From Streptomyces sp. NBC_00878 (GTDB taxonomy: Bacteria > Actinomycetota > Actinomycetes > Streptomycetales > Streptomycetaceae): a stretch of DNA of 64,000 bases. Location: positions 4,092,001 through 4,156,000 of the forward strand of contig NZ_JAPEOK010000001.1 in NCBI RefSeq assembly GCF_026341515.1. The letters run 5' to 3'. The position numbers and the translations under genes were made by a program. The notes beneath the pieces were generated by a model that saw nothing but the letters and a program-made list of their open reading frames with translations, did not search any database and was not told where the DNA came from. Below are positions 52,345 through 60,462 of the stretch, one piece after another; within the stretch, counting starts at the first letter, position 1; every line of letters starts with the position of its first letter.

Positions 52345-53871
52345 TCAAACCGTGGGAGGGTTCCGCTTCTCGGAAACAGCCTTGTTCCTGGGCAGGAACC
52401 TCTTGTGCTTGGGAAGTGCCGTACGGCCCACCGCCGCCGCGAGCTTGCGCAGCCGCCGCCAGTCGATGGGCGGCTTGGTCTCCGGAACGCCCGGCCGGTT
52501 CCAGGGCACGCGTACGCGCAGGGCCCCGGGCTCGATGCGGCACCGTACCGGTGTGGGCAGGACAAAGGCCTCGCCGTCCACGCCGACCTCGATCTCGGGG
52601 CGGTCGGCGTCGACGACGACCTCGCGGGCCGTGGCCACCGTGAGCCCCTTGGCGTGCACCCCGAGCAGCAGCCCGGCGGCCTCGGCCGCGTTCTCGACCT
52701 TGATGCCGAGGACGCCCAGCAGACCGGACTCCAGCCGCTCGCGGTAGCCGAGCCCCGCCGGGTCGTCCATGCGGTAGGGGTTGTTGCTCACGAGGAGGGC
52801 CTGGGGCGCGTCGATGACGGCGACTTCGGACGCCTCCGGCCCGCTGGTCCCGCCCGCCCCACTGGTCTCATGGGCCCCATTGGTCCCGCCAATCCCGCCA
52901 ATCCCAATGGCCCCGCTGGCCCCAGTGGACCCAGTCGTCCCGCCCTTCTCCTCGATCCGGGCGGTCAGCCGTGGCCCCTTCTGGTGTGTCAGCAGCTCCG
53001 GCAGCAGCTCCAGCGTCGTACGCACCTTGTCGTCCCGGTACTCGGGGCTCTGTACGACCACCGCGTACGCCCCGAACGAGGCGTTGTTGACGAAGGGGTG
53101 CTCGTCGGCGAAGCCGAGGTCGACGCGGAGTTCGACCCCTGAGGCGGTCAGCGCGTCGAGGCAGGTGGCGGGGTCGTTCCGGTCGAGGCCGAGATCCATG
53201 GCGAAGTGGTTGCGGGTCCCGGCGGAGACGACGAGGAACGGGATGCCGTGCTCGGCGGCGACCGCGGCGACCAGTGCCTGCGTACCGTCCCCGCCCGCGA
53301 CGCCGAGCAGATCCGCCCCGTCCGCGACAGCACGCCGGGCGAGCTCGGTGACGTCCTCCCGCCGCTCGGGGTCGAGGAGGTGGACGCGCGCGCCGAGCCG
53401 CTCGGCCTTCTCCTTCAGCCCGAACCGCTCGACCTTCCCGCCCCCGGACCGCGGATTCATGATGAGGAAGGGCCGGGCGGGTGCGGGCGTCCGGTGCTCG
53501 GACACGCGCACGGCATGCGACTTGGTCGTGCTGAGCGCGAACTTCCCGGCCGAGACGGCGAGGCCCCACAGCGCCAGGGAAACGACGACGACCCACAGCA
53601 GATTCGCGGCGGCGAAGAGCCAGATGACCACGAGGGGCGTCGCGAGGGCCAGCGCCCCGGCCGCACCCCGGGCTGTCCCTCGGAGGGTCAGCACCCACCA
53701 GAGGGCGGCCACCGTCACCGCCGTGCCGAGCGCCCCGACCATGACGAGCAGCACGCTCGCGGCCCCGGCACATCCGATCGGCAGCAGCACGGCGAGGCCC
53801 GCGCTCGCCAGGGCGCCGCGCGCCGCCCACCGCTGGCGGGCGTGCGCCCGCCCGTCGAGATCCAGGCCCAC
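52345..53871 (-). CDS. Diacylglycerol kinase-like lipid kinase with membrane N-terminus
   Basis: 508 residues from GTG 53871 (AGAGAGG 8 nt upstream). Four or five N-terminal membrane segments, then a DAGK catalytic domain: PFLIMNPRSGGGKVERFG, GVAGGDGTQALVAAVAAEHG (nucleotide-binding GGDGT) and VVSAGTRNHFAMDLGLD. A Gly/Thr/Ser-rich insert (TGSTGASGAIGIGGIGG) interrupts the C-terminal lobe. Phosphorylates diacylglycerol or a related lipid. First gene of the unit with kinase 1. Confidence 0.88.
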   Translation of the reverse strand: MGLDLDGRAHARQRWAARGALASAGLAVLLPIGCAGAASVLLVMVGALGTAVTVAALWWVLTLRGTARGAAGALALATPLVVIWLFAAANLLWVVVVSLALWGLAVSAGKFALSTTKSHAVRVSEHRTPAPARPFLIMNPRSGGGKVERFGLKEKAERLGARVHLLDPERREDVTELARRAVADGADLLGVAGGDGTQALVAAVAAEHGIPFLVVSAGTRNHFAMDLGLDRNDPATCLDALTASGVELRVDLGFADEHPFVNNASFGAYAVVVQSPEYRDDKVRTTLELLPELLTHQKGPRLTARIEEKGGTTGSTGASGAIGIGGIGGTNGAHETSGAGGTSGPEASEVAVIDAPQALLVSNNPYRMDDPAGLGYRERLESGLLGVLGIKVENAAEAAGLLLGVHAKGLTVATAREVVVDADRPEIEVGVDGEAFVLPTPVRCRIEPGALRVRVPWNRPGVPETKPPIDWRRLRKLAAAVGRTALPKHKRFLPRNKAVSEKRNPPTV

Positions 53872-54030
53872 GCTCTTCACCTCTCTCCGCAGGAAGGAGG
53901 CCGGTGGCCGTCGTCCCGATTCTCCGTCAGTGGAGAGCAGTATGCCGTTGCCGCAACCGGCTTGACGTTTCCTTGACCTGCCCACAGACTCCCCCTTTCA
54001 CCGCAGTACAACCGAAGGAACATTCGAATA

Positions 54031-54864
54031 ATGAAGAGATTCGCGCTGCCGCGTACCGGTGCCGCAGCCGTTGTGTCCGTCCTGTCTCTCGCCCTGGTGA
54101 CCGGGTGCTCCGACAGCGGTTCCGACTCCGGGTCGGGCAAGGACGACAAGGCTGCGGGCGGCAAGGAGCCGGCCGCGGCAGCGAAGACCCTCAGCGACGG
54201 TGAGCTGGACAAGCTGATCATCGCGACGGCCGACGTCAAGGGCTTCAAGGTCGGCCCGGCCGACCAGTCCGAGGCGTTCGCCTCCTCCAAGAAGGACATC
54301 AAGGTCGCCGACGAGAAGTGCGCGCCCCTCGCGTACGTCCTCACCGGCTTCGCGCCGGGCGACTCGGCCTCGCACGTCATCCGCATGGCCCAGGAGGACC
54401 CGACGGCCAAGGCGAGCGCATCCCCCACGAAGGACCTGGAGGACATGACCGAGGAGGAGATGGAGGACGCGATGAACTCGATCACCGACGCCCTCGGCTC
54501 GACGGTCACCCTCGTCTCGCTGTCCTCGTACGAGGGTGACGGCGCGAAGGAGACGATGTCCGCGGTCTCCGCCGCGATCGACGGCTGCGGCGGTGGCTTC
54601 ACGGCGACGGCCGACGCCGAGCCCCAGAAGTTCAAGAAGGTCGCGTCGGAGAAGGCCTCTGGGAACGGCGACGAGTCGGTGGCGTTCGCGGTGACCGCGG
54701 ACGCCGATGGTGACCCGGTCGTGCACGCGGAGGTCGCGCGGCACGGGAACACGGTCGCCACGTACTACTCGCTCAGCATGGCGGCGTTCGCCGATGACGC
54801 CAAGGTCTCCGACTACGACGTGCCGGCGGACCTCATCAAGGCCCAGACGGCGAAGCTGGGCTGA
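54031..54864 (+). CDS. Lipoprotein, paralogue of 43165-44022 protein
   Basis: 277 residues from ATG 54031 with GAAGGAA ~10 nt upstream. Signal peptide with lipobox LVTGC, Ser/Gly/Asp/Lys linker, then a domain like the other lipoprotein (IIATADVKGFKVGPADQSE, NGDESVAFAVTADADGDPV, PADLIKAQTAKLG). Function unknown. Located among kinases with extracytoplasmic sensor domains, so it could share a ligand or envelope role. Confidence 0.88.
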   Translation: MKRFALPRTGAAAVVSVLSLALVTGCSDSGSDSGSGKDDKAAGGKEPAAAAKTLSDGELDKLIIATADVKGFKVGPADQSEAFASSKKDIKVADEKCAPLAYVLTGFAPGDSASHVIRMAQEDPTAKASASPTKDLEDMTEEEMEDAMNSITDALGSTVTLVSLSSYEGDGAKETMSAVSAAIDGCGGGFTATADAEPQKFKKVASEKASGNGDESVAFAVTADADGDPVVHAEVARHGNTVATYYSLSMAAFADDAKVSDYDVPADLIKAQTAKLG

Positions 54865-54904
54865 GCTGGGCCGGGTTCGGCTGAGTCAGGCTGAGTTCGG
54901 CTGG

Positions 54905-55040
54905 GCCAACGCTTGTTGGGGCCAACGGCGGTTGGCACACGGCTGTTGACCCATGGCACACGGCTGTTGGCGCAACACCCGTTGGCACACGCTTGTTGGC
55001 ACACGCTTGTTGGCGCAACACCCGTTGGCACACCGCTTGC
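54905..55040. repeat. Hairpin-rich TTGGCACAC repeat between convergent genes
   Basis: Contains several CCAAC-N4-GTTGG mini-hairpins (e.g. 54906, 54922) and repeated GTTGGCACAC / GGCGCAACACCCGTTGGC units, including a ~28-bp unit present twice (near 54964 and 55006). Sits between the lipoprotein and kinase 2, which converge here; probably a compound terminator region. Confidence 0.8.
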
Positions 55041-55083
55041 GGGGAAGGCGGGCCGGAGTCACCGGCTCGCCCTCCCCGGGGTT

Positions 55084-56778
55084 TCAGAGCTTGTTGATGT
55101 CCAGGTTGGCGATCGTCGTCTTCGCGACCTCGCGCCCGCGCTCGGTGAAGTCTCCCTTGCCCGGATAGCCGATCATGAGCTTGTACATGTCGCCGGACTT
55201 GGTCTTGTAGTAGAGGACCTGCATCTCGCGCGGAAGCGGGGTGTCGGTGTCCGTGGTCGAGTAGACGATCGTGTTGAGGGCCGCCTTCCGGTCCTTGTAC
55301 GTCGTCGGCTCCGGCTTGCTCTTGGGAACTGGCTCTGAGTCCATGTCCATGCCGTAGCTGCCGCTCTGCTTGTAGCTCGCGTCATCGTCGTACATCTCGG
55401 CCGCCGCCGACGCGGCGATGTCCTCACTGGTGTCCTCGGCCTTCTTGGCCAGCGTGAGGCTGATCCAGAGGGTGCCGCTCAAGTCGGTGAACTGGACCCA
55501 GTGTTCGTCCTTGGCCGCGTCGGGTTTGGGCACGGTCTTCCGGTAGCCGGCCGGCACGGCCACCGTCGCGCCCAGGGCCTTCACGTCCGTCTTCTTCCAG
55601 CCGTCCGGCAACGGCCCCGCGAACGGGTCCGCGACCACCAGGTACGCCGCCACCGCGGTCGCGACGACCGCCGCACCGATCCCGATCCACGCCTTGCGGC
55701 CGACCCGGATCGACCTGCCGCCGGGCTCCGCCATCCGTACGACCTGTGTGGGCGCGGCCTCGGGCGGGCGCGCGGACTGCTCCAGCAGCGCGCGCACCTG
55801 CGCGGCGCTCGGGCGGCGGGCCGGATCCTTGTCGAGCAGGCCGTTGATCGCCTCGGCGAGCGGTCCCGTGGCCGCGGCGGGCGCGGCGGGCGCGGCGTTG
55901 AGGACGGACTGAAGCGTCGCGGGCGTGTTGCTGCGGCGGAACGGCGAGACACCCTCCGTGGCCGCGTACAGAACCACGCCGAGGGACCAGAGGTCCGACG
56001 CCGGCCCCGGCCGCTGCCCCAACACCCGTTCCGGTGCGATGTATTCGGGCGAGCCGACGAAGCCGCCGGTGTCGGTCAGATTCGTCTCGCCCTCGATCTG
56101 GGCGATGCCGAAGTCGGTGAGGACGACCCGGTCGCCCGTGCCGAGCATGACGTTGTCGGGCTTGACGTCGCGGTGCAGGATGCCCGCCGCGTGCGCGGCC
56201 TCCAGCGCGCCGAGCACGTCGAGGCCGATTCTCGCCGCTTCACGCGCCCCAAGCGTGCCCTCCTGCAAGGCTGCACCGAGCGAACGCCCTCGCACCAGCT
56301 CCATCACGATCCACGGCTGGCCGTCCACGACCGCGACATCGTGGACGTTCACGACGGCCGGGTGGTCGAGCCGGGCCGCGGCGCGCGCCTCGCGGCGCAT
56401 CCGCTCGAAGGCATTGGCTCGTTCGCGTTCGGGAAGATGATCCGGTACGCGCGGCTCCTTGACGGCGACCTCCCGGTCCACCGTCTCGTCCTTCGCCCGC
56501 CACACCGTGCCCATACCGCCATGACCGAGCTTGCTGAGCAGCCGGTAGCGCCCCGCGATGAGCCGACCGGTCCCCGGATCCTGCGGGGCCTGCGGCACCT
56601 GCGGAACCTGCGGGGCCTGCGGCGCCTGCTGCTCGGGCACGACCTGGGTGGGCGTGGCCTGGCTGGGCGTGGCGTACGGGTTCCCGGGGTGCGGCACGGC
56701 GACCGGCGGGCGCGGCGGTTGCAGGCCGAAACTCGTTGGTTCGTCAGACCCGTAGGGGGCTCCCCCGTTGTTGCTCAT
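55084..56778 (-). CDS. Membrane Ser/Thr protein kinase 2
   Basis: 564 residues. Pro/Gln/Val-rich N-terminal tail (PQAPQVPQVPQAPQ), kinase domain with LGHGGMGTVW, VAVKEPRV, HRDVKPDNVML, LTDFGIAQI, IAPERV; one membrane helix (IGIGAAVVATAVAAYLVV) and an extracytoplasmic domain starting PDGWKKTDVKALGATVAVPA. Convergent with the lipoprotein; about 100 bp after kinase 3. Confidence 0.95.
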   Translation of the reverse strand: MSNNGGAPYGSDEPTSFGLQPPRPPVAVPHPGNPYATPSQATPTQVVPEQQAPQAPQVPQVPQAPQDPGTGRLIAGRYRLLSKLGHGGMGTVWRAKDETVDREVAVKEPRVPDHLPERERANAFERMRREARAAARLDHPAVVNVHDVAVVDGQPWIVMELVRGRSLGAALQEGTLGAREAARIGLDVLGALEAAHAAGILHRDVKPDNVMLGTGDRVVLTDFGIAQIEGETNLTDTGGFVGSPEYIAPERVLGQRPGPASDLWSLGVVLYAATEGVSPFRRSNTPATLQSVLNAAPAAPAAATGPLAEAINGLLDKDPARRPSAAQVRALLEQSARPPEAAPTQVVRMAEPGGRSIRVGRKAWIGIGAAVVATAVAAYLVVADPFAGPLPDGWKKTDVKALGATVAVPAGYRKTVPKPDAAKDEHWVQFTDLSGTLWISLTLAKKAEDTSEDIAASAAAEMYDDDASYKQSGSYGMDMDSEPVPKSKPEPTTYKDRKAALNTIVYSTTDTDTPLPREMQVLYYKTKSGDMYKLMIGYPGKGDFTERGREVAKTTIANLDINKL

Positions 56779-56887
56779 GGGTCCATCCCTATCGCGGCAT
56801 GCGCTTCGGGATCCACCCTGGGCGCTTTCCAGTCACAGACCCGTGACGCACGGCGTTACTTATGTTCCATTTACACAGCCGTGCAAC

Positions 56888-58318
56888 TCACGTGCCCGAG
56901 GGGCGCACGTTCGTCGCCCTCGCGCTCGCGCTCGTGGGCAAGGTCGAGGTCGCGCTCGCGCTCGCGGTCGACGTCGCACTCGTGGCTGGGCTGCTGGCTG
57001 GGCTCGTGGTCGAGGTGGCCGTCGGGCTCGTCGGCGCGGTGGTCGTCGCACGGGACGAGGGCTGGGAACTCGTGGGCGACGTGGGCACGTTGGCGCCGTC
57101 GCCGTTCATCAGCAGCGTGGCCGCGGACACGCCCGCCCCGGCCATCGCGGCGACGAGCGCGATCGCGATCAGCACGTTCCGTGTGGGGGAGCGCGAGGAA
57201 ACGACGGGCCTCACCATCGGCGTCGGTCTCACGGACCGGTCCGACGGCTCCGAAGGGTCCGAAGAGTCCGAAGGGTCAGACGGATCCGACGAGTCGGACA
57301 GGCCCGGCGGCGCGGGCACCGAATGTGACTCCGGCCGTGACTCCGGCCGTGACTCCGGCCGTGACTGCGACTGCGACGGCGGCTGGGACGACGGATGTGA
57401 CCACGGATGCGACCGCAGATGTAACTGCGGCCGCGGCCTCGGCGCGTCCCGCCGGGTCGGCGCATAGCCCGGCGACACCGGCGGCATCCGGCCCGTGTCG
57501 AGAAACGCCCGCAGCAGCCGCTCGGCCTCCACCGCGTCGAGCCGCCGCTCGGGATCACGCTCGAGCAGGCCCCGTACGACGGGAAGCAGGGGCGCGGCAG
57601 CGGCGGGCGGATGTATGTCGTCGACGACCACCGCGTGCAGGATCCCGCCCAACGAGTCGCGGTGGAAGGGCGATTCGCCGCTCAGAGCCGTGCAGAGCAG
57701 CGCGCCGAGCGACCACAGGTCGGACTCGGGCCCGGTCCTGACGCCGGACATCCGCTCGGGCGCGGTGTACTCGGGCGAGCCCACGAACGACCCGCTCTCG
57801 GTGAGCGTCGTCGACCCCGCGACCTGGGCGATCCCGAAGTCGGTGAGGACGACGCGGCCCTCCGCGGTGAGGAGTACGTTCGCGGGCTTCAGGTCACGGT
57901 GCAGGACGCCCGCGCCGTGCGCCCTGCGCAGCGCGCCGAGCAGGTCGATCCCCATCCGGGCCGCTTCGGCCGCGTTTACGGGCCCGCGCCGGGAGATACG
58001 CTCGGCGAGCGAGCCGCCCTCGATCAACTCCATGACGATGTAGGGGCGTTCGTCCTGCTCGACGACGTCATGCACGACGACGATGTGCGGGTCCTGCAAC
58101 TGCGCGACCGCGCGCGCCTCACGCAGGGTCCGCTCGCGCTGCTGCCGGGACTCCTCCGCCGAGAGCGACGTGTCGAGGGCGAGTTCCTTGACCGCGACCT
58201 GGCGGCCGAGGAGTTGGTCCGTGGCCCGCCATACGACGCCCATACCGCCCCGGCCGAGTCTGGACTCCAGCCGGTAACGGCCCGCGATGACACGGACGTT
58301 GTCCCCCTCGGTCACCAT
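56888..58318 (-). CDS. Membrane Ser/Thr protein kinase 3
   Basis: 476 residues from ATG 58318 (GGGG just upstream; ATG 58330 is an alternative). Kinase domain LGRGGMGVVW, VAVKELAL, HRDLKPANVLL, LTDFGIAQV, TAPERM. A His/Ser/Pro and PES-repeat linker (12-bp nucleotide repeats near 57330-57365), one membrane helix (NVLIAIALVAAMAGAGVSA) and only a Ser/Thr/Ala-rich tail outside, with no folded sensor domain. Confidence 0.93.
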   Translation of the reverse strand: MVTEGDNVRVIAGRYRLESRLGRGGMGVVWRATDQLLGRQVAVKELALDTSLSAEESRQQRERTLREARAVAQLQDPHIVVVHDVVEQDERPYIVMELIEGGSLAERISRRGPVNAAEAARMGIDLLGALRRAHGAGVLHRDLKPANVLLTAEGRVVLTDFGIAQVAGSTTLTESGSFVGSPEYTAPERMSGVRTGPESDLWSLGALLCTALSGESPFHRDSLGGILHAVVVDDIHPPAAAAPLLPVVRGLLERDPERRLDAVEAERLLRAFLDTGRMPPVSPGYAPTRRDAPRPRPQLHLRSHPWSHPSSQPPSQSQSRPESRPESRPESHSVPAPPGLSDSSDPSDPSDSSDPSEPSDRSVRPTPMVRPVVSSRSPTRNVLIAIALVAAMAGAGVSAATLLMNGDGANVPTSPTSSQPSSRATTTAPTSPTATSTTSPASSPATSATSTASASATSTLPTSASARATNVRPSGT

Positions 58319-58497
58319 GCGCCCCATCATGCCGCAACGGACGGAGGCCCTCCGGGACGCTACGACGCGGGTGGCCGACAAGCGACGTACACGGTCGCAC
58401 GCACGGCTGGGCGTATGCGCTCACGCGCAAGCGGACGTGCGCCCTTGCGCGCGGGCGTACGGGGTTACGGACGTGCGAGCGTACGGAGCGTACGGGG

Positions 58498-60327
58498 TCA
58501 CTGGGCGGCCGTGGCCCGCCAGCCGCGCAGGATCGTGTCGAACCGTGCCCTCGCGGTGTCCCAGTCGGCCGCCGGAGCGGACATGTAGATCACGTACTCG
58601 ACGCCGTTGCGGTCGAGATACGCCTGCTCGATGGCCCGGCGCGGCCCGGGGAACTCCGTGTCCTTCGGCAGCGCGTTCCAGGTGAAGTCCCAGAGTGCGC
58701 CCGGGCGGTCGCGGAAGGTGTTCTCCTCCAGACTGACCCGATCGTAGTCCTGGAGCCGCCCCAACTGCTGCTCCAGGTCGAGCAGATGCGTGTACGGAGT
58801 GTCGAAGTCCGGGGCGTCATCGACGGCGATGCGGACGAAGTTCTCGCCGTTGTCGGGCGTGTAGTCGACCTGGGTGCCTTCGAGCTGCCGCTGCCAGCCC
58901 TTGGGCAGGACGAGGCTGAAACCCTGGGGGTCGTCGACGCGCTCCCAGCCGTCCGGGACGCCGCCGGCCTGGGGGTCCTGGGTCTGGTTCCCCTGGCCGC
59001 CGTCCGACGGCTCCGCCGAGGAGGACGGGGTGAGCGACGGGGTGGGGGACGACGACGCCGAGTTGCTGCCCGTGATCCACCCGTCCCCGTACAGCACCGC
59101 CGCGACGCCCCCGCCACCCACGAGCGCGGCCAGTACGACGACGAGCACGAGCGTGCTGACGCGGCGGCGCTTCGTCCCGGCGACCGCCGGCTGGTTCACG
59201 GTGGCGACAGCGGGATCGGGCGCGGGACGCCCGTGGCCACCGTAGGTGTCATGGCCGCCGGGGCCGCCGGGGACACCAGGGCTACCAAAGGCGCCGGGAG
59301 CGCCAGGGCTGCCAGGGGCACTCTGCGGGCCAGAAGCGCCGAGCGCTCCCTGAGCTCCATGGGCTCCCTGGGGACTCTGGGAACCTTGAGGCCCATATGC
59401 ACCTTGAGCGGACCCATACGTACCCCAAGACCCATGGGACCCGTCGGACTCATATGAGTTGGCCACATGTTCCGTCGGCACATAAGCCTGCGCCGAACTC
59501 GGCGCCCGCCCCTCCGCGGCCTCGGCGAGCATCTGCTCGGCCTCGTCCGGCCCGGGCCGCTCGTCGGGCTCCTTGCGCAGCAGCGCGGCGATGACGGGCG
59601 CGAGCGCGCCGGCGTGCCGCAACTCCTCGGGCTCGTCGGCCACCACTGCCTGCATGGTGGTCAGCGGGGTCGTCCGCCGGAACGGAGACCTCCCCTCGAC
59701 CGCCGTGTAGAGCGTCGCGCCGAGCGCCCACAGGTCGGAGGAAGGACCCGGATCGTGGCCACGTACGCGCTCCGGCGCCAGATAGTCGACCGAGCCGACG
59801 ATCTCTCCAGTACGCGTGATGGTCGTGTCGCCCTCGACCTGCGCGATCCCGAAGTCGGTGAGCAGGACGCGCCGGTCGTTGGAGATCAGTACGTTGCCCG
59901 GCTTGACGTCGCGGTGCAGCACTCCGGCGGCGTGCGCGGCCCGCAGTGCGCGCAGCACCCACAGCCCGACCCGCGCGGCCTCCCGGGGCTCGACGCGCCC
60001 GGCCTCCTTGATCGCGTCGGCGAGCGAGTGGCCCTCGACCAGCTCCATCACGATCCACGGACGGCCGTCGTGCTCCAGTACGTCGTGCACGGTGACGACG
60101 GCTGAGTGGTTGATGCGTGCGGCCGCGCGCGCCTCGGCCCGGGTTCTGGCGAGCAGCACGGACTGGTCGCTGTCGGACACGTAGAGCGCGGCCGTCAACT
60201 CCTTGATGGCGACGGCACGGTGCAGCACCTCGTCATGCGCGCGCCACACCCGGCCCATGCCGCCACTGCCGATGGAGTCGACGAGCCGGTAGCGCCCCGA
60301 CAGCAGCAGGCCTTGCATCTGATTCAC
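58498..60327 (-). CDS. Membrane Ser/Thr protein kinase 4
   Basis: 609 residues from GTG 60327 (GGGGA 3-5 nt upstream; TTG 60339 and ATG 60318 are alternatives). Kinase domain IGSGGMGRVW, VAIKELTA, HRDVKPGNVLI, LTDFGIAQV, LAPERV. Collagen-like Gly/Ala/Pro/Ser-rich linker, membrane helix (TLVLVVVLAALVGGGGVAA), extracytoplasmic domain PDGWERVDDPQGFSLVLPKG. Confidence 0.95.
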   Translation of the reverse strand: MNQMQGLLLSGRYRLVDSIGSGGMGRVWRAHDEVLHRAVAIKELTAALYVSDSDQSVLLARTRAEARAAARINHSAVVTVHDVLEHDGRPWIVMELVEGHSLADAIKEAGRVEPREAARVGLWVLRALRAAHAAGVLHRDVKPGNVLISNDRRVLLTDFGIAQVEGDTTITRTGEIVGSVDYLAPERVRGHDPGPSSDLWALGATLYTAVEGRSPFRRTTPLTTMQAVVADEPEELRHAGALAPVIAALLRKEPDERPGPDEAEQMLAEAAEGRAPSSAQAYVPTEHVANSYESDGSHGSWGTYGSAQGAYGPQGSQSPQGAHGAQGALGASGPQSAPGSPGAPGAFGSPGVPGGPGGHDTYGGHGRPAPDPAVATVNQPAVAGTKRRRVSTLVLVVVLAALVGGGGVAAVLYGDGWITGSNSASSSPTPSLTPSSSAEPSDGGQGNQTQDPQAGGVPDGWERVDDPQGFSLVLPKGWQRQLEGTQVDYTPDNGENFVRIAVDDAPDFDTPYTHLLDLEQQLGRLQDYDRVSLEENTFRDRPGALWDFTWNALPKDTEFPGPRRAIEQAYLDRNGVEYVIYMSAPAADWDTARARFDTILRGWRATAAQ

Positions 60328-60462
60328 GTTTCCCCGCAATGGTCTTGACAGGGTCAGACTAAGGACCTGCCGCCGCCCAGGGAACCGGCGGGGTCCTACG
60401 GAGACAGCACTGTGACGGTTGATCCCTGCCGGAACGCGCCCTCGCCCGGCGGCGATCAGGCC

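Noticed and set aside
54836..55033. Cys/Ala/Asn/Val repeat ORFs on the minus strand
   Set aside because: They only translate the hairpin repeat; no RBS or independent support.
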